Shown: positions 22,370 to 34,205 of the stretch, in pieces
How positions within the stretch are numbered: position 1 is the stretch's first letter
Layout of the letters: every line of letters begins with the position of its first letter
Source: Closterium sp. NIES-65
Lineage: Eukaryota > Streptophyta > Zygnematophyceae > Desmidiales > Closteriaceae
Direction: 5' to 3'
Assembly (NCBI GenBank): GCA_948144175.1
Contig: CANXME010000212.1
Location: 1,356,001 to 1,420,000, forward strand
Length of the DNA: 64,000 nt
Notes under the pieces: model-generated
Database searches by the model: none
Told to the model about the DNA's origin: nothing
The model's input: only the letters and a program-made list of their open reading frames with translations
Translations under genes and position numbers: made by a program

Positions 22370-25300
22370 CCTTAGTGAAGATATCAGCAGTGTTGGCCTC
22401 AAAGGCCACGTACGCAAGTCCCAACAGACCATACTGCTACAACTCACGAGCAAGAAAGTAGCGGAGAGCAATGTGCTTCGTTCTATGCTCCAGGCGCTGC
22501 TCCCGACACAAGGTCAACATGGCCTTGTTGTCCACGTACAGCACTGGAGGAGAACAAGGCGGCTCCCCGAGGTCAGTCAGCAGGTAGGTGAGTCAGCGAA
22601 GCTCCTGAGCAGCCATGGCTCCGGCGTAGATCTCAGCCTCACAACTGGAGCCGAGAACGGAAGACGAGCGAGTAGCCCGCCACGAAACAGAGCCGGAACC
22701 AAGGCTGAAGGTGTAACCCTGTCACGACCGCTGTGTAGCCTGGTCGTCAGCCCACGAAGCGTCTGCGTGTCCAGTGATGACCACTGGACTCTGCCCTCCA
22801 AGCACTAGCCCCATGCCCGACGTACTGCACAAGTTGCACAGCACCCTCTTCGCTGCAGTCATGTGCTCCGGTCTGTATCTCCCGAGGAGCAACATAGCGT
22901 GCAAGAATGCTAAGAGGGTATGCAAGGTCAGGTCGTGTGCAGGTCATCAGGTACATAAGGCAGCCAACAAGCTCTGGGTACGGGCCACTCGACTCTACGG
23001 ACTCATCCGAAGGCAAAGCTGAGAGCGAGTGGCGAGTAGGCAGAGGAGTGGCCTGAGGCGAGGAGTACGTGAAGCCGAAGCGCTGAAGGATCTGCTGCAC
23101 CATGTGTGACTGAGTCAGGGTAATGGTGCGGCGTGCTCTGTCCCGGGTGATATGCAAGCCAAGGTAGCTGCGCAGTTCACCAAGGTCTGTGCACGTGTGT
23201 CTCTTCTGCAGCTCGGACTTCACGTGGGCAAGTCCAGCAGTGTCAGTAGTGGCAAAGACCAAGTCGTCGGCGTACACGAGGATATAGAACGGCGGCAAAG
23301 AGGTGTCGGTGCGTAGAAACAACGATGGGTCGTCAGTAGAGGGAGCAAACCCAAGAGCCGCAAGCGTAATCCTCAGTGTGTCGTGCCACTCACGCGGTGG
23401 CTTGCGAAGACCGTAGACTGGCCGTCGAAGGCTCCACAGGGTGCCAGGAGGAAAAGTCCCAGTGAAGCCAAGTGGACGGCGCAGCCAGATCTCCTCGTAC
23501 AGGCTACCCTGCAAGAAAGATGTGCTGAAGTCAAGGGAGTGAAGCTCGTAGTCACGTTGAGCGGCTATGTGCAGCAGCACCCAAAGAGTGGTCATCTTTG
23601 GGGTGGGAGAGAAGGTCTGAAAGTAGTCAACTCCCTCCCGCTGACTGAAGCCACGAGCCACGTACCGCGCCTTGAAGACAGGTGGAGAACCTGGCGGCCG
23701 CTTCACCCTGAAGTTCCACATGCCACTGACGATGTTCGCCCCAGGTGGGGGAACCGCGTCAACGTGTGGACTTCCAGGAAGCCATCTTTGCATCCATAGC
23801 TGCCTGCCAATGAGAGGAGTAGGGACCCTCTACGGCCTCCGCGTAAGAGCGTGGAGTCGGGATGTCAAGTGCATCCGGGTCTCCCTCAGGGGTAAGCAGT
23901 ACGGACACGAGATGAGGTGAAGCAGCAGCCAGACACTGGAACTCCTCCTGCCTGTCCTCAAGGACGTCCGTGCCAAGAGCACACTCACCCCTGACGGACG
24001 GAGGACAGACAGATGCAGACGCAGCATTAAGACTAGCAGCGTAGTCTAGACGACAGCGAGCATCAAAGTCGACGAGCTGTGGAACTAGAGCAGACGCAGC
24101 AGTGGACTCAAAGGAGGGGTCAGTGACGACAGTAGCAAGAAGACGCGTGACAGTAGGACTAGCAGCACGAAGAGAGTCTGACTCCGGGTCGGCAAGTGCA
24201 GGAAGAGAGGACTCAGGAGGAGAAGGCAAAGGGGCACGCAGAGGAGCAGTGGACGGACGCAGAGACATCCGGTGCGTGCTAGGGAGAGGAGGAGGACGCT
24301 GACGCGAACCGCGACCACTAGCGCGAGCACAACGAACAGGCGACGCAGGACAAGAAGCACGCTCACGACGCTCAACAAGACCTCCAGTAGGACCAGTGTA
24401 CGGAGAAGGAGCAGGCAGTGGGGAGGCCGGCGGTAATTTTGATTGTGACTGGACAGGCGGTGGACACTCTAGGAGTGTAGGAAGACCAAGAACCTGCTGA
24501 AGGAGCGGAACAAAGTACGGCCAAGGCCGCGCGGCGACTTTAGACACACCAGGGACAGCACCAGTACCCTTAGCGGCAGCACCAGCACCAACATCACCTC
24601 CAGCTGCAGTACCTCCAGCAGCACCAGCAGTAGGACCGCCGCCAGTACTGACAGAAGTAGCCTCAGGGCCAACACCCTCAGGAGCTCCAGCTCCAGTCGT
24701 ACCCGTAGGCCCAGCAACTCCAGCACTCCTAGGACGAGCACCTCCATGACCGGCGGCACCAGCACCCTCAACAGCCGAAGAAGCTCCAACTCCAGCAGAA
24801 CGCCTCCAGCGCCGGGAAAACCACTCGCGCAGCTCCTGTGGAGAGAGTGGCTCTCGCCGAGACGAAGCACCCGAAGAACCTCCAAACCCAGCACCGCCAG
24901 ACGCTATTGGAGCATATCCAGTGGCCGCTGGCTCCGCACCCCCAGGCTCAGCAGCTCTAGACATGGCACCCCCACGCTCAGCAGCTCCTGACGCAGCACC
25001 CCCAGGCTCAGCACCCCCAGGCGTAGTACCCCCAGGCTCAGCACCCCCAGTCTCAGCACCCCCAGGCTCAGCACCCCCAGGCTCAGCACCCCCAGGTGCA
25101 GCACCCACTCGTGCAGCACCCCCACAGTCAGCGCCCCCAGGCTGAGCACTAGAGTCACCAGTAACCTCGACCGGCTCGACTGCATCTACCTGGGACACAC
25201 CTGAAGGGGTAGGACCCTGAGGGGGGAGCGGGTCTACCGGGGGGGGACCTGGCACAAGGAAGAGCGGAGGCGGGGGGAGGGAAGGAGTGTGGTAAAGGAA

Positions 25301-28245
25301 GAGACGGTAGTAGGGGACCGACTCCTCAAACGTGACGTCCTGGGAGGAAAGAACACGACGAGAGGGTCGGTGGTAGAACTGCCACCCTGGCGCGTCAGGG
25401 GGGAAGCCAAGGAAGACACAAGGAGTAGCACGAGGGGACAGCTTGTCCACAGACAAGTCGCGGACAAACGCCCGAGATCCCCAGACACAGAATGCAGACG
25501 CATCGCCAACCATCCCCGTCCACAGCAAAGCTGGGGAGGTCTCCGGCATGGAGACCCTGGGCTGAAGGTTGATCTGATGCGCCGCGTACCAGACCGCAAA
25601 CGACCACAGAAAATTGGGGGCAGCCGCATGAATCATGGACGTACGGGCGACGTCCATGACCATGCCAATGCGGCGCTCAGCAATCCCATTTCGCTGTGGA
25701 GAGTCCAGAAGCGTAGAGGTCTGGCGGATGCCTGGCGCACGGCAGTAGGCTCGCAGGAGGCCAGAGGAGAACTCTCCGCCTCGGTCAGAGTGCAGACGCA
25801 AAATAGGAAAGTCCGAGCGGAAGCTCCTCCTGAGCTAGAGACGAGCTGCGTGGATCCAGTCGATCAACACCTCAGTGATACCGCCCTTGCTGCGCAAGGG
25901 GAAGACTGTGGTGTAACGCGAGTAGTCGTCAACCACCAGCAGAAAGTAGCGCTCGTGACCCTGTCCACGGACGCAGGCCGGGCCCCACACGTCCATGTGA
26001 AGCGTCTGCAGCGGGGCCTCTGTCGGGGAAAACTGAGAGGAGTGAGGGGCAGCCCGTAGTTGCCCTTCGACACAGGGGACGTAGGATTGACCAGGCCCCA
26101 GAGGAAGGGGAGGGAGGGACCGAGGAAGATTAGAGACAAGGACATGGGAAGCCATGCCTCGGAGACGAGGCAGGGAGGGGTGACCAAGGCGGTGGTGCTA
26201 GAGGAGAGTCTCGTGAGACAGGAGGCGACACGAGTAGGGGGCAGACTCGGGACCAGACCTGGACGCTGCAGCAAACACCTGACCTGACGCAGCTACCTGG
26301 CCAGACGCAGGGACAAGAGGAGACTCAGTGGTCAGGTTGTAGAGGCTCGACCCTGGCCGACGCGTAAACGTGGCTAGGTGCCGGCCCATGCGAGCGTCCG
26401 AGCAGTGGGTCACCCGCTGACTCGCAGGAGTAAACTGGTGAATCCCCGCATCCTGTAGGTCAGCACCACTCACCAAGTTTGTAGAGAACGAGGGGAGGTA
26501 AAGACCAGACAAGGTGCCAGAGGGGGCAGCCGGACACGGGAGGACAGTGGAGAAGTGAGAGAGGACAGGACCCCCAGAGGGGTCCGCCAGGGAGACTGCA
26601 ACCGGCCGACCAAGCGGCGTGAGTGTGGTGCGGTCTCGAAAGAAGGAGCGAGAAGCCCCTGAGTCAAGTGTGAAGGTGAGGGAGGCCGAAGCGGACGCGG
26701 TACCTGAGAGCACAGATTCACCAGCACCTAAGGACGCAGACGCACTGGCACCTAGAGCAGCAGCCTCACTGGCACCTAGAGCAGCAGCCTCACCAGTACC
26801 TAGAGCAGCAGTCTCAATGCCCGGGTCGGGTGTGAAACATCGGTAAGAGTCACCCTCATCACTAATTGTCACTACATACATGGCAGCAAGAATAGCATCA
26901 AAGTCAAGATCAAAGATAGCTACACCCGCCCTAGACAGCTCACCCCAGCGGGGGATCTCAGTGGCCTCTGGGAACTGGTGACGCCAAGCGTCCGTCAGGC
27001 GGCCAAAGCAGCGGTGGGTGGGGTGGGCACCCCCACACTGCTCACCCGCGCGATCGCCGGTGCGAAGGACGTAGGTGCACGGACCAAAACCCCCATCACG
27101 CTGACGTGCAACGTACCACTCACGGAGCTGCTAAGGGGGGGGGGGGGATGTCCCGAGAACGCTGCTGCTGCTGCTGCTTGCGCTGACCACCACCGGAGCC
27201 ACTCCGCTGCGAAGCGCCACCCGGACCAGCTCCACCTCCTCCACCACCGCCTCCTCCACCTCCGCCACCACCGCCGCCTCCGCTCCCACCGCTACCGCCT
27301 CCGCCGCCTCCTCCTCCACTGCTGCCATCGACACCTCCTCCTCCACTGCTGCCACCGACACCTCCACCCCCGCCACCACTCCCACCGCCACCCCCACTCC
27401 CTCCGCCACCATCACCGCCACCTTCACCACCCCCGCTAGCTCCTCCCGCGCCCTTGCCCCCCTTGCCCTTGCCAGAGCGGCGTCTCCCGCTAGGGGCAGA
27501 CGCCGCACCAACCGACTGAAGACCAACGAGGTCGGCCGCAGCAGCAGAGGGGACAGAGGGCAAAAGGGGGGAAGGGGAACACCCCTCAAAGATGGGGGTG
27601 CGAGGGTCACCACGAGAGGCTCCTACAGCGACTATGCTCTTCTCTGCTGCTAGGAGGGCCTTCTCTAGGAGGTCAACAGTGAGAGTGGTGGGAGAGATTG
27701 AGAGGAAGTGGTCTCTGACTACACGAAGGGAGGCAAGGAGGCAGGTGACTAAATAATAGAGAGTGATGTACATGGGGGGGAGGGTTCTTGGCGCAAAACT
27801 CAACAGGATGCGCAACGCGGTAGCGAGTGTCACTAGTGCGGAGGTGCGTAATGAGGTCAGCGAGAGTGGGAAAGGCAGCAAGGTCAGGGAAGAGGTACGG
27901 TAGCATGAGGCGGCTCAGTGCAGCAGTGGCAGGGGAAGAGTAGCGCGCAACTACAATGTCGTACAAGGTCTGAGCACTCTTGTACTGACTAAAGTGCGTG
28001 CGCTCAGTGGTAGGCAGGTGGCGACGCACAGTAAGACGTGCAGCAGCATCGCGAGTGGCCCACTATGAGCGAACAGTGGCGTCGGCATCAGCAGCCGGGG
28101 CAGGAGAGGCACCAGAGGTGAGGTCAAAGAGGGAGAGACCGTGTGCCCTATCGCACTGTAGGAAAAGCTGGAGGTTATCTACCCAGACGTCAAAGTCAAT
28201 GGCCCGACCCTCAGCGTCAAAAGCGAGAACACTAGGGGTAGCCAT
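22370..28245 (-). pseudogene. decayed gag-pol coding region of CE6
   Basis: The gag has the UBN2-like FDAEGRAIDFDVW start and a long Gly run. The protease has LDSGASRSFF. The integrase has RLHSDRGGEFSSG. The linker has GAEPGG repeats. RT has ILVYADDLVFAT, that is YADD where sisters have YVDD. RNase H has SCEAEIYAG. Long frames survive, notably 23759-25801, so decay is moderate. Confidence 0.85.
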
Positions 28246-28579
28246 GACAGCAGTAGACTAGCAGCGCTAACTGTAGGGCAGGGGCAGTGCAGTCACAGAG
28301 ACGCTGCTCTCACCAGACAGGGCGGTTCGGGCAGCTCGGCAGTACAGCAGCTCGGCAACACGGTGGCTCGGGCGACTCGGCAGCAAGTGCGGCTCAGCGG
28401 CACCCGCGGCTCGGCTCCTCAGCTGCTCAGGCGGCTCGGGCGGCTCGGGCGGCTCGGGCGCCTCGGGCGGCTCCGGCGGAACGGGCGGCTCGGGCGGCTC
28501 CGGCGGAACGGGCGACTCGAGTGGCTCGGGTGGCTCGGGCGGTACGGGCGGCTCGGGCTGCTTAGAGGCGCGGGCGGCT

Positions 28580-28990
28580 CGGCTGCGTAGGGCGGCAGGG
28601 CCATTGGTAGGGTGGCGAGGCCGTTGGTAGGGCGGCGGGGCCGCAGGTAGGGCGGCGGGGCTAGTGGAGGGCGGTGGGGCCGCTGGTAAGGTGGCGGGGC
28701 CGCAGGTAAGGTGGCGGGGCCGCAGGCAAGGTGGCGGGGCCGCAGGTAAAGGGTGGCGTGGCCGCAAGTAAGGTGGCAGGACCGCAGCAGCAGGCGACGG
28801 GGCCGCAGGTAAGGTGGCGGGGCTGCAGCGAAGGGCGGCGGGGCCGCAAGTAAGGTGGCAGAGCCGCAGCAAAGGGCGGCGGGGCCGCAGGTAAGGTGGC
28901 GGGGCCGCAGGTAAGGTGGCGGGGTCGCAGGTAAGGTGGCGGGGTCGCAGGTAAGGTCGCAGGTAAGGTTGCGGGTGAGGGCGGCACAAG
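28580..28990 (-). repeat. GC-rich tandem repeats in the CE6 leader
   Basis: Units of about 18-20 bp of the form GGTGGCGGGGCCGCAGGTAA (plus strand) are repeated more than a dozen times. At 28437-28560 a second array of CTCGGGCGG units follows. There is no coding signal. Confidence 0.75.
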
Positions 28991-29166
28991 GGTGGCAATG
29001 GGCCAAGTAAGGGCGGCACGAGGGAGGCCGCTAGGGGCGACGCGACGGGGCCGAAGGAGGCCTAGGACGGGCGCGTCAGGAGAGAGGGCACACGAGGCGC
29101 GACTCGGGCCTAAGCGAAGTGCGCTCCGGAAAGAAAAAAAATTCGACTAGGTGGGCCCTAGGAACA

Positions 29167-29195
29167 GTTCCCACGAGGGAACCTGCTCGATACCA
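29167..29195 (-). promoter_or_regulatory. CE6 primer-binding site and perfect post-PBS hairpin
   Basis: Minus strand: PBS TGGTATCGAGC, then AG and the hairpin GTTCCC-TCGT-GGGAAC (29167-29182), a perfect six-base stem. GGGCCCACC lies downstream and a T-run follows. Confidence 0.7.
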
Positions 29196-29310
29196 TGAGA
29201 AGAAACGAGAATGATGCACTACGGAATAAAAGTGGTACAAATATGCAACCCTAGAAATGTGTACCCCATATAGGCTACCCCACTACAGCCTACACAACAT
29301 TATAATTTGA
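29196..29310 (-). repeat. 5' LTR of CE6 (orphan)
   Basis: An LTR of about 115 bp next to the PBS. It carries the family core GTAGGCTGTAGTGGGGTA on the minus strand. No partner is found in the window. Confidence 0.78.
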
Positions 29311-29502
29311 TAGTACCCTCAGGCTCCGCACCCCCAGACTCAGCACCCCCAGGCTCCGCACCCCTGGACTCAGCACCCGCAGGCACAGCATCTCGAGCAG
29401 CACCAAAGTCAACAGCTACCTTGACACGCTCGACTGCGTCTACCTGGGACACACTTGATGGGGCAGGACCCTAAGGGGGGGGGGGGTCTACCGCCGGAGG
29501 AC

Positions 29503-31660
29503 CTAACGCAAGGAAGAGCGGTGGCGGGGGGAGAGACGGAGTGCGGTAGGGGAAGAGGCGGTAGTAAGGCACCGACTCGTCAAAGGTGACGTCCTAGGAG
29601 GACAAATCGCGGCCCGAGGTGGGGTGGTAAAACTGCTACCTAGGCGCGTCAGGGGGGAAGCCAAGGAAGACACAGGGAACAGCACGAGGGGACAGCTTGT
29701 CCGCAGACAAGTCGTGGACAAACGCCTGAGATCCCTAGACCCGAAACGCAGACGCATCGCCAACCTTCCCCGTCCACCGCAAGGTGGGGGAGGTCTCAAG
29801 CAAGGAGACCCGCCTCTGAAGGTTGAGCTAATTTGTTGCGTACTGAACCGCAAACGGCCACAGAAAATGGGGGGCACCCGCATGGATCATGGACGTTCAA
29901 GCGACGTCCATGACCATGCCAGTGCGGCGCTAAGCAATCCCATTTTGCTGTAGAGAGGCCAGAAGTGTGCAGGTCTGACGGATGCCCTGTGCACGATAGA
30001 AGGCTCCCAGACGGGCAGAGGAAAACTCCCCGCCTCTGTCAGAGTGCAGACGCAGAACAGGAAAGTCCGAGCCGAAACTCTCTCTGAGCTGGAGACGAGC
30101 TGCGCGGATCTAGTCGATCAACACCTCAGTGACGTCACCCTTGCTGCGCAAGGGGAACACCGTGGTGTAACGCGAGTAGTCGTCAACCACCAACAGGAAG
30201 TAACGCTCGTGACCCTGGCCACGGACGCCGGCGGGGCCCCACACGTCCATGTGAAGAGTCTGCAGCGGAGCCTCTGTCGGAGGAAACTCATAGGAGTGAA
30301 GGGCGGCGCGCTGTCGCCCCTCGACGCAGGGAACGCAGGTAGGGGCAGGTCCCGGAGGGAGGGGAGGGAGGGACCGGGGGAGACCAGAGACAAGGACACG
30401 GGAGGCCATGCCTCGGAGACGAGGCAGGGAGGGGTGACCAGGGCGGTGGTGCCAAAGGAGAGTCTGGTGGGATAGCAGACGACACGAACAGGGAGTAGAC
30501 TCAAGACCAGACCTGGACGCTGCAGCAAACAATTGACTAGACGCAGCTACCTGACCAGACTCAGCAGATGGAGGAGACTCAGTAGTAAGTGTGTACAAGC
30601 TCGATCTCGGCCGACGGGTGAACGTGGCCAAGTGTCGGTCTGTCCGAGCACACGTGTAGTGGGTCACCCGCTGACTCGCAGGAGTGAACTGGTCAACCCC
30701 CCTATCCTGTAGATCAGCTCCACTCACCAAGTTTGTAGAGAACGAGGAGAGGTAGAAACCTGACAGGGTGCCAGAGGGGGCTGCCGGGCACGGAAGGACA
30801 GTGGAGAAGCTAGCAAGGATAGGACCCCCAGAGGGGTCCGCCAGGGAGACCGCAACCGGCCGACAAAGCGGCGTAAGCGTGGTGCGGTCTCGAAAGAAGG
30901 AGCGGGAAGCACTTGAGTCAAGGGTGAAGGTGTCTAAGGCCTGAGCCGACATGGTACCTGAGAGAGCAGACTCACCAGCACTTGGGGCAGCAGACGCACT
31001 ATCACCTAGAGCAGCAAACTGGATACCAGGGTCAGGTGGTACACACAGGTGACAGACTCTATCGGCACTAGTAGACAATGCATACATTGTAGTGAGAATA
31101 GCATCATAGTCAAGAGCAAAGATATCTACCCTCTGCCTAAGCAGCTCCACCCAGTCGGGGAGCTCAGCGTCGTCGCCAAACTCTGTACGCCAAGTGTCGC
31201 TCAGACGCGCGAAGCATCGTGACTCTGTGTGACTACGCGTCCCGCAAGTCTAAGTAGTCCGGACACCCGGGCGAATAACGTATGGGTAGCGAGCAGGACT
31301 CAGCGACCCTCCACTCTGAACGTACCTCTCACGAAGCTGCTGGGGTGAAAGAGTCTCGCGCGGACAACGCTGCTGCTGTAACGGGCCACTACAAGAAACT
31401 CCCGAACTACCCACTCCAGGACGACTCCCACTACTGCCACCCCGACAACCCCAATTGGTGTACCACTTGCGAAGCTGTTGGGGGGTGAGGGACTCACGCG
31501 GGCGACGCTGGAGCTGCATCGTGCCACCACAAGCAGCTGCAGAACTACTCACTCCAGGACGACTCCCACTACGGCCACCCCAACAACCCCAACTAGCGTA
31601 CCACTCACGAAGCTGTTGGGGGGTGAGGGACTCAAGCGGGCGACGTTGGAGCTGCATCTG
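29503..31660 (-). pseudogene. integrase-protease-finger remnant of CE4
   Basis: From right to left it holds three repeats of a LTPQQLREWY motif, a DSSASRSFF protease site (the usual DSGA Gly is replaced), a WHHRPGHPS pre-integrase motif and an integrase core with VVDDYSRYT. No capsid-like region precedes the finger. Several breaks. Confidence 0.78.
31320..31660 (-). repeat. three 138-bp tandem copies of the gag C-terminal motif in CE4
   Basis: Near-identical blocks at about 31320-31378, 31458-31522 and 31596-31660 each encode RRPxESLTPQQLREWY and are spaced 138 bp apart. The sister elements have a single QQLREWY here, so this is a local triplication. Confidence 0.75.
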
Positions 31661-31959
31661 GGCACGCCAGGAGCAGCAGTAGCAGTAGAAAGAGCAGCGG
31701 TAGAAAGAGCAGCAGTAATAGCAGTACGGGCAGGGCAGTGCTCACTAGTGGCGAGAAGGGCAGGCGTACGACAGCGGCAACGACGATGCCGCTACCACTG
31801 TAGAGCGAGAGCTCCGCGGCAGCTGCAGGGGTGGCTGTTCCAGAGGCGGTTGCTGCAGTGGCGGCTGCTCTAGGGGCGGCTGCTGCAGTGGCGGCTGCTC
31901 CAGGGGCGGCTGCTGCTGCTGAGCGGCTCGGCAGCTCAGCTGCCCGCTAGGGGCGGCGA

Positions 31960-32690
31960 CGGGGCCGGGTAGGGGCGGCGACAAGGCCGCTAGGGGCGGC
32001 GAAGGGGCCACGCAGGGAGGGGAGCGGCGACGGGGCCGGTAGGGGCGGCGAAGGGGCCGCGTAGGGGCGGCTACGAGGCCGCGTAGGGGCGGCGTCGGGG
32101 CCGCGTAGGGAGGGGAGCGGCGACGGGGCTGCTAGGAGCAGCGACGGGGCCGCGTAGGGGCGGCGACGGGGCCGCGTAGGGAGGTCAGCGGCGACGGGGC
32201 CGCTAGGGGCGGCGACAGGGCCGCTAGGGGCGGCGATGGGGCCGCGTAGGGGTGGCGACGGGGCCGCGTAGGGGCGGCGACGGGGCCACGTAGGGAAGGG
32301 AGCGGCTACGGGGCCGCTAGGGGCGGCGACAGGACCGCGTAGGGTTGGCGACGGGGCCGCGTAGGGGTCCGCGTAGGGAGGTCAGCGGGAACGGAGCTGC
32401 GAGGGGCGGCAACGGGGCCGCTAGGGGCGGCGACGGGGCCGCGTAGGGGCGGCTGCGGGGCTGTGTAGGGAGGGGAGCGGCTACAGGGCCGCTAGGAGCG
32501 GCAACGGGACCGTGTATGGGCGGCTACAGGGCCGCTAGGGGCGGCAACGGGGCCGCGTAGGGAGGGAGGCGGCAACGGGGCCGCTAGGGGCGGTGACAGG
32601 GCCGCTAGGGGCGGCAACGGGGCCGCGTAGGGGCGGTAACGGGGCCGCTAGGGGCGGCGATGGGGCCGATGAGGGTGGCGTGAGGGGCCG
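31960..32690 (-). repeat. GC-rich tandem repeats in the CE4 leader
   Basis: About 30 units of 20-24 bp of the form GGGGCCGCTAGGGGCGGCGAC (split as GGGGCCGCTAGG + GGCGGCGAC) alternate with GCGTAGGG variants. There is no coding motif. It is the longest leader array of the window. Confidence 0.8.
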
Positions 32691-32809
32691 TCAAAGGGGC
32701 CTCTAAGAGAGGTCGATAGAAGGGCAGCCCACAAGGTGCGCCTCAGGCAGGAGCGACTGTCGCTCCGGTCAGAAAAAAAAAAAAGTTTTAGTGGTGGGCC
32801 CAAGGAAGC

Positions 32810-32838
32810 GTTCCCACTAGGGAGCCTGCTCTATACCA
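32810..32838 (-). promoter_or_regulatory. CE4 primer-binding site and post-PBS hairpin
   Basis: Minus strand: TGGTATAGAGCAG, then GCTCCC-TAGT-GGGAAC, a stem with one mismatch (32810-32825). GGGCCCACC and a run of T follow. A second perfect palindrome GGAGCGAC-T-GTCGCTCC lies at 32750-32766, just past the T-run. Confidence 0.65.
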
Positions 32839-32964
32839 TGTGAAGAAATGAGGAATGAATGAAGTAGCAAGCAGGTGGGTACAAGTAGGAAAACCTAGAA
32901 GAGTTGTACCCCATATTGTCTACCCCACTACAGCCTACACAGACTATAGCATATGAGTTTGACA
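32839..32964 (-). repeat. 5' LTR of CE4
   Basis: A 126-bp LTR adjoining the PBS. It pairs with 19033-19158. Confidence 0.9.
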
Positions 32965-34205
32965 CAGAGTTTGCTCATATTAATTAGAGGTAACTGATCG
33001 CACTCCATACCATGAATGTTGCCCAACCTAGACCCTCCCATGATAGGCTTGAAGGGTATGCTGAAAGAGTATGAGCTATGTGTTCTGACGCCTAAGACTA
33101 GGCAGTAGTCGAGCTTGTATATCGAGGACGTGAATTACACTAGGGATTTTTGGCTAGAGTTCTACCAGTCTACCCCAGAACCGTAGGGACACTTGCCAGT
33201 TGCACAACGCATGAATACACTAGTAGCCGAACGCACCCTTGATTTCCCTTACGGCCGAACTGTACAAGAACAGCTTGAAGAATAAGCGCTGCACCAGAGG
33301 GGACGAAAGAAACTGCTGGTGGATGTGGATCCAGCCATTGACGCTGCGAAGACTTTACCAGCTTCTCGAGGAATTATCATTTCTCAGAGTGCATTTATTG
33401 TTCCATTTCGTCGCTCGTTGTGTTTACATATACCTTGCATGTTTCGCGAGAGTCTACCAAGTCGTGCCTTGCTCCCTTTGACATATAGAGCCCCTACGTG
33501 CAGGAACCAGAAACTTGCCTACAGGAACTTTCGTTACCGAGCACGGCCCTCCTCAAAATGTTGAAGCAGGCGTAGAGGCGTGGACGCATTACAACGAAAA
33601 TCTACTCGTTGTCCTACTCTCTCCGTGCACTCTGGAGCATGTTATAGAGAGTAAGAGTGAATCCGAGTCGTCATCCGGATGCGGTGACAACAGCGGCCAC
33701 AAGAGCAAACCGCATCAAGATAAGCGTACCTACGAAGCGGGGCAAAGCATCTAAGAAGCCAGCCACCACTGCCAAGTCTTGCGAGTACAAGCCAGCTGTT
33801 TGTGCAATCTGTCTGGTGATGGCTTGAGCCATGAAGATGATGCGTAGGGCAGGAGGCATCTATTCATGCACGCCGCAGTCTGTGCCGACAGGCGTGAACA
33901 TGTCTGGGGTAATCTCTCTCAACCTAGACACGGGGATTGGAGATGGGACCCATACTGCTCGCCAAGAGACACGAGTCACTACGGGACAAGTGCACAGTGT
34001 CACAACGATGGCTGCCACTCCGCCCACGATCAAGTCACCCTCATCACCCGCATCCCAACCTAGTAAGATGAGTTATTTGCACGATCAGAGCTATCCCGAC
34101 CCGCATGGAAAACGCAAGATGGATGACTCTGGGAAATGCTCCCCTCTATCCAGGGGGGCGTATCCTCATCGCCGCGGAAGCTAACATTGTCCCCTTCATT
34201 AGAAC
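32965..34205 (+). pseudogene. coding-like block, unrecognised, plus strand
   Basis: Several short plus-strand frames follow one another (about 33239-33481, 33319-33564, 33515-33754, 33831-34184), with segments such as RKKLLVDVDPAIDAAK and KASKKPATTAKSCEYK. Frame changes and stops suggest either unidentified introns or decay. No domain can be named. Confidence 0.3.

Larger units (their letters stand above)
22204..29310 (-). mobile_element. CE6: Ty1/copia element with 5' LTR, lacking its 3' LTR
   Basis: Reading from 29310 leftwards: 5' LTR (29196-29310), PBS (29184-29195), leader with GC-rich repeats (about 28262-29150), gag starting MATPSVL (28245), glycine-rich stretch (about 27170-27470), Cys/His finger (about 27010-27090), protease (about 26480-26700), pre-integrase, integrase (about 25560-26010), GAEPGG-type repeats (about 24920-25145), linker, RT (about 23000-23800), RNase H (about 22370-22830) and a piece of 3' UTR. 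The 3' LTR is absent and the right LTR tip is trimmed where CE4 resumes. It is nearly complete in content, with roughly four to six breaks. Confidence 0.82.
19033..32964 (-). mobile_element. CE4: Ty1/copia element hosting a nest of two others
   Basis: The outer LTRs (126 bp; 19033-19158 and 32839-32964) differ at 6 sites, about 5%. Flanking 5-mers AAGAG and CAGAG match at 4 of 5. Its own sequence is 19033-19524 (3' LTR, 3' UTR, end of RNase H) and about 29312-32964 (linker repeats, integrase about 29620-30270, GAG-pre-integrase about 30400-30500, protease about 30700-30960, finger region, leader, PBS, 5' LTR). CE5 and CE6 lie between, and part of CE4's middle is missing. No UBN2-type capsid region is seen between protease and leader. 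The element is broken in several places. Confidence 0.82.

Noticed and set aside
28267-29019. 250-codon Pro-rich minus-strand frame
   Set aside because: It lies in the CE6 leader repeat arrays; it is open by composition and upstream of the recognised gag start.
19525-29310. CE5 and CE6 as one element with a pair of LTRs
   Set aside because: The LTRs at 19525-19651 and 29196-29310 are too different, and both 3'-UTR and RT/RNase H regions occur twice.
31960-32690. Regular short repeats suggestive of a CRISPR array
   Set aside because: Units are contiguous, imperfect and without unique spacers; they are leader tandem repeats of a retroelement in a eukaryotic genome.
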